This document shows positions 1-9,050 of a stretch of DNA of 64,000 nucleotides, piece after piece. The stretch spans positions 1 to 64,000 of the forward strand of contig NZ_CALBRW010000007.1 of the NCBI RefSeq assembly GCF_937927635.1, given 5' to 3'. The notes under the pieces were generated by a model, which was not told the DNA's origin, ran no database searches, and worked only from the letters and a program-made list of their open reading frames with translations. The position numbers were made by a program, and so were the translations under genes. The stretch's first letter is position 1. Each line of letters opens with the position of its first letter. Source of the stretch: an uncultured Microbacterium sp. Lineage in GTDB: Bacteria; Actinomycetota; Actinomycetes; Actinomycetales; Microbacteriaceae.

Positions 1-52
1 GCCGATGGTACTGCAGGGGGGACCCTGTGGGAGAGTAGGACACCGCCGGACT
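1..52 (+). rRNA. rrf: 5S ribosomal RNA, 3' part
   Basis: The first 50 or so bases match the 3' third of an actinobacterial 5S rRNA: a CGATGGTACTGC segment, then GTGGGAGAGTAGG, then the closing CCGCCGGAC helix strand. The 5' part lies outside the window. A strong terminator follows, so this is the end of an rRNA operon. The exact 3' end is uncertain by a few bases. Confidence 0.9.
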
Positions 53-61
53 TCTTCTGTG

Positions 62-92
62 AAAGAGCCACCCATCGTTGGGTGGCTCTTTT
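62..92 (+). terminator. rRNA operon terminator
   Basis: A 12-bp perfect inverted repeat (AAAGAGCCACCC / GGGTGGCTCTTT) with a 6-nt loop ends in a T run just after the 5S gene. This is a classical Rho-independent terminator. Confidence 0.93.
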
Positions 93-381
93 GCGTTAAC
101 CGTCGTGCGTGAGCGCGCGGGGGCACGGCCCAGCAGCACGGTGCGAGCCCGCGCGGGGGTCGTGTCGGTGTCCATGATCCCTCAGTGAGGCGCCCGTAGC
201 ACGGTGCAGACGTGGCTGGTGGGGCTCAAGTGAGTGAGATCGCTGAGAAACACGCCAAAACCCGCGAAATGACGCGGTTTTGTCGGCTGTGGTTGGTACA
301 TTCGAGGCGGTCGTTCGACCGACGGGGGAACCTCCCCCGCACTCAACACGATGCGACGGACCGTCGTCGCTGGAGGATGAC
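93..381. other. non-coding stretch upstream of HU
   Basis: I see no convincing gene between the rRNA terminator and the HU start; reading frames through it have neither family resemblance nor a good start. It must hold the HU promoter. The segment around 240-300 is locally richer in A/T than the neighbourhood, and an SD sequence (GGAGGA at 372-377) lies just before the HU start. Confidence 0.6.
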
Positions 382-669
382 ATGGCTGACAAGTCCATCA
401 CCAAGACCGAGCTCGTCGCGAGCATCGCTTCCGCAACCGGCGAGAGCCAGGCGACCGTTTCGCGCGTCCTCGACTCGCTCTTCGGCACCGTCTCCGACGC
501 CGTCGCCAAGGGCAGCAAGGTCTCGATCCCGGGCTGGATCTCGTTCGAGCAGGTGGCCACCGCCGCCCGCACCGGCCGCAACCCGCAGACCGGCGCCGAG
601 ATCAAGATCCCCGCTGGCAAGCGCGTCAAGGTGACCGCCGGCTCCAAGCTGAAGGCTGCTGTCAAGTAA
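382..669 (+). CDS. hup: HU-family DNA-binding protein
   Basis: A 95-residue nucleoid protein of the HU/IHF family. It begins MADKSITKTELVASIAS, which matches the first helices of HU. The centre has the usual G-x-x-S-I-P-G-W-I-S-F-E beta segment, and the arm region reads GRNPQTGAEIKIPAGKRVKVTAGSKLK. HU dimers bend and wrap DNA without strong sequence preference. The ATG at 382 was chosen because an SD (GGAGGA) sits 4 nt before it and the family N-terminus starts there; an in-frame extension upstream has no family similarity. It lacks the long lysine/alanine-rich tail of mycobacterial HupB. A terminator follows at once, so it is monocistronic. Confidence 0.96.
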   Translation: MADKSITKTELVASIASATGESQATVSRVLDSLFGTVSDAVAKGSKVSIPGWISFEQVATAARTGRNPQTGAEIKIPAGKRVKVTAGSKLKAAVK

Positions 670-682
670 GACTGCACAGCGC

Positions 683-718
683 GCAGGAAGGCCGTCCCCT
701 CGGGGGCGGCCTTCCTGC
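683..718 (+). terminator. terminator after HU
   Basis: A 12-bp perfect inverted repeat, GCAGGAAGGCCG / CGGCCTTCCTGC, has an inner CCCC/GGGG extension, giving a very stable hairpin directly after the HU stop. It has no long T tract, as is common in high-GC actinobacteria. Confidence 0.85.
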
Positions 719-738
719 GTCCCGCGTAGGCTGGAGGG

Positions 739-2766
739 GTGAAGTCATACCGCCTCGCGGGCCTCGCGATCCTGATCGCCAGCGCGGCCGCCGGGCTGCT
801 GGTGGCCCTCGTCGTGGGCGGGGGCGCCATCCCGCCCAAGCTCCTCGACCCGGGTCCCGTGGTCATGTGGGGGCTCCCCGCGGTCAAGATGGTCGCCAAC
901 CTCTCCGGTGCTGCCATGCTCGGCTCACTGGTGCTGGCGCTGTTCGGTCTGCGCAGCGGGGAGCGGCACTTCGACATCGCCCTGGACACGGCATCCATCG
1001 GCGCCGCCGTCTTCACCGTGACCTCCGCGATGGCTGCGGGCATGACCCTGCTGGCGGCCTTCAACCCCAAGCTCTCCGTTGACAGCACCTTCGGCGAGCA
1101 GCTCGGCACATTCCTGCTCACCCTGCCACTCGGCCAGGCCTGGCTCATCACCGTGCTCATGGGCGCGGTCATCACGCTGATGGCATTCGGGTGGCGCAGC
1201 TGGACGGGCACCCTCATCACGGCCGGGCTCGCCGCGGCATCCTTCCTCCCGCTGGCCACGCAGGGCCACTCCGGCGACGTCGCCGGCCACACCACCGCTG
1301 TCAACGCCATCCTGCTGCACACCCTCGGCGCGGCGGTCTGGATCGGCGGGCTCCTGCTGCTGATCGTCCTGCGCGGCTCGAACGCCGCCAAGAAGACGGG
1401 CCGGCAGGGCACGCCGGCCAGGGTCTCGAAGAGGGATGCCCTCGACCTGCCGCTGCTGGTGAGCCGGTACTCCACGCTTGCCCTGGCGGCCTTCGTGGTG
1501 GTGGCCGTGTCCGGCGTCGCACGCACCGTCGTCGCGCTCGGCTCCTGGAGCGAGCTGCTCGCGCCCTACGGGCTGATCGTGGTCGGCAAGGCCATCCTGC
1601 TGATGGGGCTCGGCCTGTTCGGTGCCTGGTACCGCCGCCGCATCATCCCCGCCCTCGACGGCGAGAACGAGAAGCGCTCGTTCTGGACACTGATCCTCGG
1701 CGAACTGATGCTGATGGGGCTGGCATCCGGCGCGGCGGCCGCACTGGCTCGCACGCCCCCGCCGATCGGCGAGATCCCGCCGGTCAACCCGACCGCGGCG
1801 CAGCGACTCACCGACTCCCCGCTGCCGCCCGAGCTCACGCTCGACCGCTGGTTCACCGGATACGACCTGGACATCCTGTGGCTGGTCGCCGTCGGCTTCG
1901 GCGTGATCTTCTACGTCGTGGGGGTGGTGCGGCTGCGCCGTCGCGGCGACGCGTGGCCGATCCACCGCACGATCTTCTGGGTGTCGGGGCTGCTGCTGCT
2001 GGCGTGGGTGACGTCCGGACCGCTCAACGAGTACCAGGAGTACCTGTTCAGCGTGCACATGGCCGAGCACATGATCCTCACCATGGCCATCCCGCTGCTG
2101 CTGGTGAGCGGCGCTCCCATCACTCTGGCGCTGCGCGCCATCCACAAGCGCGACGACGGCACGCGCGGAGGCCGCGAGTGGATCATGTGGGCCGTGCACA
2201 CACCCTTCTCGCGCGTGATCACGCATCCGATCGTCGCTGCGGCGATCTTCATCGTCTCGCTGTGGGCCTTCTACTTCACCGACCTGCTGCGCTGGTCGAT
2301 GTACGACCACCTCGGGCACGAGTGGATGATCATCCACTTCCTGATCTCGGGCTATCTGTTCGTGATGTCGCTGATCGGCATCGATCCGGTCCCGTACCGC
2401 CTGCCGTACGCGGGCCGGCTGATCACACTCATCGCCGTGATGGCCATGCACTCGTTCTTCGGCATGGCGATCATGATGCAGAACGGCCTGTTCGTCGCGG
2501 AGTGGTTCGGGTCGATGGGCCGCACCTGGGGGCCGTCTCCGCTGGACGACCAGTACATCGGCGGTGGCATCGCGTGGTCGGTGGGCGAGATCCCCACGCT
2601 GATCCTGGCGACCATCGTCGGCATCCAGTGGTCCCGCTCCGACGACAAGCTGCAGCGCCGCCGGGATCGGGCGGCCGACCGCGACGGCGACGCCGAGCTC
2701 GAGGAGTACAACGCCAGGCTCGCGAAGCTGGCGGAGCACGACCGAGAGGCCGAGTCCGCGCACTGA
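739..2766 (+). CDS. CopD-CtaG fusion membrane protein (copper handling / cytochrome oxidase assembly)
   Basis: A 675-residue polytopic membrane protein with two fused modules. The N-terminal half (about residues 5-340) resembles the CopD/YcnJ copper-import family, with a run of about eight hydrophobic helices and a histidine-containing HTLGAAVWIGGL motif. The C-terminal half (about 370-640) resembles the caa3-type oxidase assembly factor CtaG and carries conserved histidines (VHMAEHMIL, LGHEWMIIHF). Together they suggest copper uptake or delivery to cytochrome c oxidase at the membrane. The GTG start lies 6 nt after a TAGGCT -10 box (727-732), so the mRNA is probably leaderless, although GGAGGG between them could also serve as an SD. 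A CopC-like gene lies 4.6 kb downstream. The charged tail after the last helix is soluble. Confidence 0.88.
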   Translation: MKSYRLAGLAILIASAAAGLLVALVVGGGAIPPKLLDPGPVVMWGLPAVKMVANLSGAAMLGSLVLALFGLRSGERHFDIALDTASIGAAVFTVTSAMAAGMTLLAAFNPKLSVDSTFGEQLGTFLLTLPLGQAWLITVLMGAVITLMAFGWRSWTGTLITAGLAAASFLPLATQGHSGDVAGHTTAVNAILLHTLGAAVWIGGLLLLIVLRGSNAAKKTGRQGTPARVSKRDALDLPLLVSRYSTLALAAFVVVAVSGVARTVVALGSWSELLAPYGLIVVGKAILLMGLGLFGAWYRRRIIPALDGENEKRSFWTLILGELMLMGLASGAAAALARTPPPIGEIPPVNPTAAQRLTDSPLPPELTLDRWFTGYDLDILWLVAVGFGVIFYVVGVVRLRRRGDAWPIHRTIFWVSGLLLLAWVTSGPLNEYQEYLFSVHMAEHMILTMAIPLLLVSGAPITLALRAIHKRDDGTRGGREWIMWAVHTPFSRVITHPIVAAAIFIVSLWAFYFTDLLRWSMYDHLGHEWMIIHFLISGYLFVMSLIGIDPVPYRLPYAGRLITLIAVMAMHSFFGMAIMMQNGLFVAEWFGSMGRTWGPSPLDDQYIGGGIAWSVGEIPTLILATIVGIQWSRSDDKLQRRRDRAADRDGDAELEEYNARLAKLAEHDREAESAH

Positions 2767-2781
2767 CGCCCGTGCAGCGGG

Positions 2782-3855
2782 TCAGTCGGTGTCGACGTCG
2801 GGGGAGCCGACGCGAATGGATGCCGTGCCGTCCGGCTGGATGGTGATCGTGCCGTCCACCTGGAACGGCACGTCCTCCGACACCTTGCGCACCGAGCCGT
2901 CGAAGACCGACTTGATCGACACGTCGATGTGGGCGACGGCATCCGCCGCCGGGATCCGCCAGCTCGCGCCGTCGGGCTCGATGGTCACCACAGGCTGCTG
3001 TGCGATCGACCACTTCGGCACCGTGCCGTCGGCGATGCGGTTCTGCACCTCGAGTCCGAACGGGCAGGCCGTGGGCAGCAGCACCTCCTGCGTGGCGCAC
3101 GCGGTGAGGAACTCGTCGACCTTCTGCTGCACGAGGGCGCTGAACTTCTTGGTCGGCTGCGCCTGCACGTCCACCGGGGTGCGCGCCAGCGCCTCGTCTG
3201 CCAGCACCCGCACACCGGGGGTGGCGGAGATCGCCGTGTCCACGCTCACCGAGTACACCCCGGGCGTGAACACCAGCAGGTGCAGGGGATCCAGCGGCTT
3301 CGCCTCTGCTCCCTGCGGCGAGACCTGGCCGCGCTGCAGGGCGAACCCGTTCACGCTGAACGAGTCGGAGCCGCGCACGGTCAGCTCGATCTCGGCGAGC
3401 GGGCTGCGCTCGAACCGCCAGTTCGGCACCACGCCGGCCCAGCCGTCCTGCACGACGCGGAATGTCGTGGTGCCGCGCACCCCTCCGGCGCGGTATTCCG
3501 CCTTGACGCTGTACTCGTCGCCGCTGCGCTTCTCCGAGGCGATCGAGTAGTCGGTCAGCGGCGCCAGCGCGGCAGTGCGCAGCAGCGCCTCGGATGCCGT
3601 CGCGTCGATGCCGGTGTCCTTCGCCGTCGCCAGGTGGAGCGGGACCCCCGGCACCCGCAGCGCGTCGGCAGCGCGGCCGGCGGAGAGCAGATCCAGATAG
3701 CGCTGCACGAAGGCGGACGGGCTGTACACCTGCTGGTACAGCGACATGCCGCCCGCGCCGAGGGCGGCGATCAGCAGCACTCCGACCAGGCCGAGGATGG
3801 TCAGGTCGGAGCGGAGCGTGGACCGCCGCCGTGAGACCCCCCGCCCCTGCATCAT
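2782..3855 (-). CDS. membrane-anchored protein of unknown function
   Basis: A 357-residue protein with a basic N-terminus (RRRSTLRSDL), one hydrophobic segment at about residues 20-40, and a long extracytoplasmic part that starts with a helical NTF2-like-looking stretch (SAFVQRYLDLLSAGRAADAL) and continues as beta-rich sequence. I do not recognise a family with a defined function; similar anchored proteins occur in Microbacteriaceae. It is convergent with the CopD-CtaG gene, 15 bp apart. Its start lies 78 bp from the divergent helicase start, so the two share a promoter region. Two adjacent ATGs (3855 and 3852) are possible; neither has a clear SD. Confidence 0.65.
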   Translation of the reverse strand: MMQGRGVSRRRSTLRSDLTILGLVGVLLIAALGAGGMSLYQQVYSPSAFVQRYLDLLSAGRAADALRVPGVPLHLATAKDTGIDATASEALLRTAALAPLTDYSIASEKRSGDEYSVKAEYRAGGVRGTTTFRVVQDGWAGVVPNWRFERSPLAEIELTVRGSDSFSVNGFALQRGQVSPQGAEAKPLDPLHLLVFTPGVYSVSVDTAISATPGVRVLADEALARTPVDVQAQPTKKFSALVQQKVDEFLTACATQEVLLPTACPFGLEVQNRIADGTVPKWSIAQQPVVTIEPDGASWRIPAADAVAHIDVSIKSVFDGSVRKVSEDVPFQVDGTITIQPDGTASIRVGSPDVDTD

Positions 3856-3933
3856 GCCGACAAGTCTAGGGATCGGGACTGGGATGGCGCCGAGCGGCGG
3901 CACCGCGGCGCCAGTCCGCTTAACATGGGGTGC

Positions 3934-5319
3934 GTGCCCGTGACCCTCTCCGATGAACAGCAGGCGCTGTTCCGCCTGATCGAGGACACCGACGAGCACG
4001 TGTTCATCACGGGTCGCGCCGGCACCGGCAAGTCCACCCTGCTGCAGCACTTCGCCTGGAACACCCAGAAGCAGATCGCGATCTGCGCGCCCACAGGCGT
4101 GGCGGCGCTGAACGTGGAGGGTCAGACCATCCACTCGCTGTTCCGGCTGCCGATCGGGCTCATCGCCGAGAGCGAGATCGAGCAGTCGGATGCCACACGG
4201 CGCATCCTCAACGCCATCCAGACGCTGGTGATCGACGAGATCTCGATGGTCAACGCCGATCTGATGGACGCCATCGACCGCTCGCTGCGGCAGGCCAGGG
4301 GCAAGCGCGGGCTGCCGTTCGGCGGCGTGCAGGTGGTCATGTTCGGCGACCCGTACCAGCTGGCGCCCGTGCCGCCCCGAGGCGACGAGCTGCGCTACAT
4401 CCAGGATCACTACCGCTCCTTCTGGTTCTTCGACGCGAAGGTGTGGACCGGGGGGCTGGCCGACGGCGGAGGGATGCTGGACCTCGGCTCCCACGGCGCC
4501 CGGCTGCACGTGCACGAGCTCGTGCACATCCACCGGCAGTCCGACGACGGCTTCAAGGCCATGCTGAACGCCGTGCGATACGGGCGGGTGACCAAGGAGA
4601 TCGCCGACGTGCTCAACGCTCAGGGCGCCCGGAAGCCCCCGGAACCCGAACCCGGCGAGGTTCCCGTCATCACCCTCGCCACGCGCAACGACATCGTGAA
4701 CAGCATCAACAGCCGGCACCTGGCCGCACTCCCGGGCCGCGAGCAGACCGCGCACGCCGAGGTGAACGGGGATTTCGGCCGCGGCACGAGCAACTATCCG
4801 GCCGACGCCGAGCTGAAGCTGAAGGTCGGCGCGCAGGTGATGTTCCTGCGCAACGACGTGAACATGCAGGGCGAGCCCCCGCGCTGGGTGAACGGCTCGA
4901 TCGGCACGGTCACCCGCATCCTCGGCGGCACCGTGCGCGTGGACATCGACGGAGACGAGTTCGACGTGGAGCCGGCCGTGTGGGAGCGGCTGCGCTACGC
5001 CTACAACCCCGGCACGAAGACGCTCTCGCGGGAGGTGGTGGCGGAGTTCACGCAGTTCCCGCTGCGGCTGGCATGGGCGGTCACCATCCACAAGTCGCAG
5101 GGCAAGACCTACGACCAGGCCGTCATCGATCTGGGCTCCGGGGCGTTCGCCCCCGGGCAGACGTACGTCGCGCTGTCCAGGCTCACCGCGCTGGACGGCC
5201 TCTACCTGACGCGGCCGCTGCGGCCGTCCGACATCCGCGTCGATGAAGACGTGCGGCGGTTCATGCGCGAGGCGTGGGAGGCCAGACAGGCCGAGAAGGC
5301 TCAGGCCGTGGAGGGCTGA
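3934..5319 (+). CDS. PIF1-like ATP-dependent DNA helicase (SF1)
   Basis: A helicase of superfamily 1, PIF1/RecD-like, about 461 residues. Visible motifs are Walker A (GRAGTGKST), motif Ia (CAPTGVAA), Walker B with DEIS (VIDEISMV), motif III (FGDPYQLAPV), and the C-terminal TIHKSQGKTYD and YVALSRLT motifs. It should unwind 5'-3' DNA substrates in the cytoplasm; the family acts in replication, repair and G-quadruplex handling. The GTG at 3934 was chosen because a TAACAT -10 box (3921-3926) precedes it by 7 nt, a leaderless arrangement. The in-frame ATG at 3925 would lie inside that box. The alternative start adds three residues only. Confidence 0.88.
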   Translation: MPVTLSDEQQALFRLIEDTDEHVFITGRAGTGKSTLLQHFAWNTQKQIAICAPTGVAALNVEGQTIHSLFRLPIGLIAESEIEQSDATRRILNAIQTLVIDEISMVNADLMDAIDRSLRQARGKRGLPFGGVQVVMFGDPYQLAPVPPRGDELRYIQDHYRSFWFFDAKVWTGGLADGGGMLDLGSHGARLHVHELVHIHRQSDDGFKAMLNAVRYGRVTKEIADVLNAQGARKPPEPEPGEVPVITLATRNDIVNSINSRHLAALPGREQTAHAEVNGDFGRGTSNYPADAELKLKVGAQVMFLRNDVNMQGEPPRWVNGSIGTVTRILGGTVRVDIDGDEFDVEPAVWERLRYAYNPGTKTLSREVVAEFTQFPLRLAWAVTIHKSQGKTYDQAVIDLGSGAFAPGQTYVALSRLTALDGLYLTRPLRPSDIRVDEDVRRFMREAWEARQAEKAQAVEG

Positions 5320-5382
5320 GCCGGAAGGTTCCCAGCATCCGCACTCTAGACTCGGAGGGTCCGCCTCAGGGAGAGTCGATTC

Positions 5383-6669
5383 ATGCATCTTCGTTCGTCG
5401 CGCCGTCTGCGCGCAGCCGTCGTCGGCGCGACCGCGCTGATCGTGGCACTCACCGGCTGCACATCATCCGCCCCCGAGTTCACATATGACCCTCCGCAGC
5501 AGGTCAACGGGCAGCTTCCCGACGACCTGACCGCGCAGATGCAGGCCGCCGTCGAGCAGGCCATCACGGCCACAGGGGCTTCCGGCGCCATCGTGGGCGT
5601 CTGGGTGCCATGGAGCGGCGAGTGGGTCACCGGCTTCGGCACGCAGGCCAAGGGCGATGACACCAAGGTCACCAAGGACATGTCGTTCCGCATCGCCGAC
5701 GTGACGCGGATGATGACCTGCGACGTGCTGTACGGCATGGCCGACGACGGCAAGGTGAAGCTGGACGCGCCCGTCACGAAGTACGTGTCGGGGGTCGCCG
5801 ATCTCAGCGACATCACGCTGCTCGACCTGTGCAACGGCACCAGCGGCGTGGGCTCGTCCGAGGCCGCGGTCAAGCCGTACCTGCTGAACACCCCCGACCG
5901 CGTGTGGGCGCCACTGCAGCTGGCGAGCTTCGGCCTGGGGCAGCAGCGCGGCCCCGCGCACACCGCGTACCGCGATTCGGATGCCGGGTACCTGATGCTG
6001 GGGATGGCGCTGGAGCGCATCTCCGGCGAGTCCGCATCGCAGCTGATCAGCCAGTACGTGACGACGCCGCTGGGCCTGAAGTCCACGTCGCTGCCGGGTG
6101 CCGCCGGCGCCGTGCCCAAGCCTGCTCCGGCGCTGAAGGGCGCCTATCTGCCGCTCGCCGAGGACGGCACCTACGACTGCGCCAAGCCCGTCGACATCAC
6201 CGAGAGCTCGGCGAGCATCGGCTACACGGACTCCGGTGTCGTCTCCACGATCACCGACCTCGGGCGGTACGCGCAGGCCGAGGCTCGTCAGGCGCTGCGC
6301 GCCAAGGATGCCAAGCCCGCCCGCTTCGCGTCGCCCCTGCCCGCAGCACCCGGCGCTCCGGCCTGGTACCAGGCCACCGGCGGCGCGTACCTGGTCGGCT
6401 CGATGATCGGGCAGCACGGCTGGGTGCCCGGCTACGCGACGTCGGCGTACTCCGACCCTGCGACGGGCTTCACGGTGGCCGTCACGCTCAACGATTCCAG
6501 CGCCGGCAGCGCTCCGGCCGCGTACCTCGCATGGGAGCTCGCGGCGATCGCGTCGAAGGCGCCGGCAGCCAAGGGGCAGACCGCGCCGCAGTTCGGCCTG
6601 CCGTTCACGGCAGAGCAGTATGCGCAGCAGATGGCGAATGCCGCGATCTGCCAGCCACCCGCGCAGTGA
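5383..6669 (+). CDS. beta-lactamase-like serine hydrolase family lipoprotein, probably catalytically dead
   Basis: A 428-residue exported lipoprotein. The signal peptide ends in the lipobox LTGC, so Cys at about residue 26 should be lipidated. The rest follows the class C beta-lactamase/DD-peptidase-like fold: FRIADVTRMMTC stands where families have FRI-x-S-V-T-K, followed by DDGKVKLDAPVTKYV and a LCNGTSG segment. The nucleophile and base of the S-x-x-K motif are replaced (D-V-T-R), and the second motif Y-x-N reads Y-R-D. The HGWVPGY segment keeps the third motif region. It may bind cell-wall peptides rather than cut them. The ATG has an SD-like GGGAGA 7 nt upstream, and TAGACT at 5347-5352 is a possible -10 box. 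Confidence 0.82.
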   Translation: MHLRSSRRLRAAVVGATALIVALTGCTSSAPEFTYDPPQQVNGQLPDDLTAQMQAAVEQAITATGASGAIVGVWVPWSGEWVTGFGTQAKGDDTKVTKDMSFRIADVTRMMTCDVLYGMADDGKVKLDAPVTKYVSGVADLSDITLLDLCNGTSGVGSSEAAVKPYLLNTPDRVWAPLQLASFGLGQQRGPAHTAYRDSDAGYLMLGMALERISGESASQLISQYVTTPLGLKSTSLPGAAGAVPKPAPALKGAYLPLAEDGTYDCAKPVDITESSASIGYTDSGVVSTITDLGRYAQAEARQALRAKDAKPARFASPLPAAPGAPAWYQATGGAYLVGSMIGQHGWVPGYATSAYSDPATGFTVAVTLNDSSAGSAPAAYLAWELAAIASKAPAAKGQTAPQFGLPFTAEQYAQQMANAAICQPPAQ

Positions 6670-6695
6670 CGCCCAGCGCGTGAAAGGATGGAGGG

Positions 6696-7286
6696 GTGCG
6701 CCCCTCCCGGAGAACCCCGCTGCTGCGCGGGTTCATCGCTGCCGGCGTCGCGACGTTCGTCGCGCTGGCATCGCACGTCTTCTCCGGCGGCGGGATGCCC
6801 GGGATGCTGGGCATCGCCGTGCCGTGGCTGCTGTCGCTGATGGTCTGCACGCTGCTGGCCGGACGCCGGCTCTCGCTGCTGCGCCTGGGCGCCTCGGTGC
6901 TGGTCTCGCAGCTGCTCTTCCACGGCCTGTTCGTGCTGGGCTCGATCACGCCGCGCGGCGTGATCGCCCCTCATGTGCACGAGGCCCTGCCGATCGTGCT
7001 CTCCGACACACCCGTACTCGTGCCGCAGGATGCCGGGATGTGGATCGGGCACGGCATCGCCGCGATCGTCACCATCAGCCTGCTGCACCGCGGCGAGCTC
7101 GCCCTGCACGCGCTGCTGGCCGTCGCACGCGCCGTGGCCGCATGGTTCTCCCGGGCCGTCCCAGTGTTGCTCCCCGCGCTCGAGGCCGAACCCGTCAGCA
7201 TCCGTTGGGCGATGACCCCCGCGCCGCGCAGGCGCGAGTCGCACCTCTCCGCGCTGCGATGGCGAGGACCTCCTCGTCTGGTCTGA
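6696..7286 (+). CDS. small polytopic membrane protein, unknown function
   Basis: A 196-residue protein with about four hydrophobic segments and a basic tail. Histidines recur near helix ends (ASHVF, LLFHGLF, PHVHEALP, WIGHGIA), which together with the CopC-like gene 117 bp downstream hints at metal handling. That is inference only, and I do not recognise the family. The GTG start has GGAGGG immediately before it and a weak AAGGAT -10-like hexamer 6 nt upstream, the same layout as the CopD-CtaG gene at 739. The C-terminal 50 residues (RRRESHLSALRWRGPP) are hydrophilic and likely cytoplasmic. Confidence 0.7.
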   Translation: MRPSRRTPLLRGFIAAGVATFVALASHVFSGGGMPGMLGIAVPWLLSLMVCTLLAGRRLSLLRLGASVLVSQLLFHGLFVLGSITPRGVIAPHVHEALPIVLSDTPVLVPQDAGMWIGHGIAAIVTISLLHRGELALHALLAVARAVAAWFSRAVPVLLPALEAEPVSIRWAMTPAPRRRESHLSALRWRGPPRLV

Positions 7287-7403
7287 TCACCTGATGCCGG
7301 GTCGCACTCACGATCCCGGCCATCCGCCGCACCCGCGGCACTCCGGCGTGCACGCGCGCCCACACAGACACAGACGCCGCTCGGCGGCGAAGAGAGGTTT
7401 CCC

Positions 7404-7976
7404 ATGTTCCGCATCCGCACAGCCCTGGCAGGGGTCGTCGTGGCCGCTGCCGCCATCCTGATGATCGCCGCTCCGGCATCCGCCCACGACCAACTCGTCT
7501 CCAGCACACCCGCTGCGGGATCGGAGGTGACCACCGTTCCCGAGCAGGTGGTGCTGACGTTCTCGAACAACGTGCTGTCGCTCTCCGACAACAGCGGCAC
7601 GGCCATGACCGTCGTCGGCGCCGACGGGACGGACTGGGTCGGCGGTGATCCGGCGATCCTGGCCGACACGGTGACCGTGCCCCTCAAGCCCGGGATGCCG
7701 AACGGCGCCTACGACGTGACCTGGAAGATCGTCTCCGCCGACGGGCATCCCACCTCGGGTGAGTTCTCGTTCACACTGGCGGCGCCCGAACCGGCGCCGA
7801 CGGCGAGCACCGCGCCGAGCGCGAGCGCATCGCCCAGCGCGACCCCGTCGCAGATCCCCGCCCCCGCGCCCTCGGAGACCAGCGCGCTGCAGTGGCCGCT
7901 GCTGATCGGGCTGGGCGTCGTGCTGCTGATCGCGATCATTCTGGTGATCGTGTTCGCCTCGCGCAAGAAGCGCTGA
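7404..7976 (+). CDS. CopC-domain copper-binding protein, membrane-anchored
   Basis: A 190-residue exported protein. A signal peptide ends in APASA, leaving a mature N-terminal AHDQL. In CopC/YobA-type proteins this N-terminal histidine is a copper ligand. The CopC domain (about residues 28-130) ends with the conserved SADGHPTSGEF motif that supplies a second ligand. A Ser/Pro/Ala-rich linker (130-160) and one C-terminal helix with the stop-transfer sequence ASRKKR anchor it outside the membrane. It probably hands copper to a CopD-type permease such as the protein encoded at 739. An SD (AGAGAGG) precedes the ATG. Confidence 0.9.
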   Translation: MFRIRTALAGVVVAAAAILMIAAPASAHDQLVSSTPAAGSEVTTVPEQVVLTFSNNVLSLSDNSGTAMTVVGADGTDWVGGDPAILADTVTVPLKPGMPNGAYDVTWKIVSADGHPTSGEFSFTLAAPEPAPTASTAPSASASPSATPSQIPAPAPSETSALQWPLLIGLGVVLLIAIILVIVFASRKKR

Positions 7977-8033
7977 CGCCGGCATCCGCTCCTCCCGGCC
8001 GGCGGCTGGTACCGTCGGGCCGGGAGGTGCCGC

Positions 8034-9050
8034 ATGGCCATCATCGACAACGGGATCTACGTGGACGGCGTCCGCACCGAGAACCCGGCCAGCCTGAACG
8101 AGACGTTCGAGCTGATGCGCTCCCGCGGCGGCATGGGGTGGATCGGCCTGTATCGGCCCGGCGAGCCGGAGCTGCAGGAGGTGGCCACCGAGTTCGGGCT
8201 GCACGAGCTGGCCGTGGAGGATGCTCTCGCCGGTCATCAGCGGCCCAAGATCGAGCAGTACGGCGAGCACCTGTTCGTCGTGCTGCGCCCTGCCCGGTAT
8301 CTGGATGCCGAGGAGGAGGTCGAGTTCGGCGAGGTGCACGTCTTCGTCGGACCGGACTTCGTCGTCACCGTCCGGCACGCCGAGGCGCCGAACCTCGGCC
8401 GGGTGCGGCACCGCCTCGAGTCCGATCCCGAACTGCTGGCCCGCGGGCCGGAGGCCGTGCTGTACGCCATCCTCGACGAGGTCGTGGACCAGTACGCGCC
8501 GGTGCTGGCGGGGCTGGAGAACGACATCGACGAGATCGAGAGCCAGCTGTTCGTGGAGGATGTCGACGCGACGCAGCGCATCTACGAGCTCGGTCGCGAG
8601 GTCATCGACTTCCAACGCGCCGTGCAGCCGCTGACCGCGATGGTGGAGGCGCTGCTGCACGGCGGGAAGAGGCCCGCCGTGGACGAGGAGCTGCAGCGGC
8701 ACCTGCGTGACGTGCACGACCACACGATCCGCATCGCCGAGCGTGCGGCGAGCTTCCGCACCATCCTCGACAACGCCCTGACCGTGGCGTCCACGATCGT
8801 CGCGCGCCGGCAGAACGACGAGATGAAGCGGATGACCGAGGAGAGCGTCCGCCAGGGCGATCAGATGAAGAAGATCTCCAGCTGGGCGGCCATCCTGTTC
8901 GCGCCGACGCTGATCGGCGCCATCTACGGCATGAACTTCCGCGTCATGCCCGAGCTGCACTGGACGTTCGGGTACCCCATGGCGATCCTGGGGATGGTCG
9001 CGTTCGGCGGGGTGCTGTACGCGGTGTTCAAGCGCAAGGGATGGCTGTAG
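8034..9050 (+). CDS. corA: CorA-family divalent cation transporter
   Basis: A 338-residue CorA-type channel for Mg2+ (or Co2+/Ni2+). A long soluble N-terminal domain is followed by a coiled stalk (about 190-280) and two C-terminal helices. The first ends in the family signature YGMNF at about residue 300, and the second is followed by the basic tail FKRKGWL. The ATG has GGGAGG 6 nt upstream. Its stop codon directly abuts the stop of the convergent yeiH-like gene, with no intergenic base. A second Mg2+ transporter, of the MgtE family, is encoded at 45391-46746. Confidence 0.94.
   Translation: MAIIDNGIYVDGVRTENPASLNETFELMRSRGGMGWIGLYRPGEPELQEVATEFGLHELAVEDALAGHQRPKIEQYGEHLFVVLRPARYLDAEEEVEFGEVHVFVGPDFVVTVRHAEAPNLGRVRHRLESDPELLARGPEAVLYAILDEVVDQYAPVLAGLENDIDEIESQLFVEDVDATQRIYELGREVIDFQRAVQPLTAMVEALLHGGKRPAVDEELQRHLRDVHDHTIRIAERAASFRTILDNALTVASTIVARRQNDEMKRMTEESVRQGDQMKKISSWAAILFAPTLIGAIYGMNFRVMPELHWTFGYPMAILGMVAFGGVLYAVFKRKGWL

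Noticed and set aside
41..300. A minus-strand gene reading through the rRNA terminator and upstream of HU
   Set aside because: The frame has no recognisable protein and would cross a strong terminator and the rRNA 3' region.
2782..5388. One 868-residue minus-strand protein across the helicase gene
   Set aside because: The upper 511 codons are antisense to the PIF1-like helicase. Only the lower part from 3855 begins with a plausible membrane-anchored protein.
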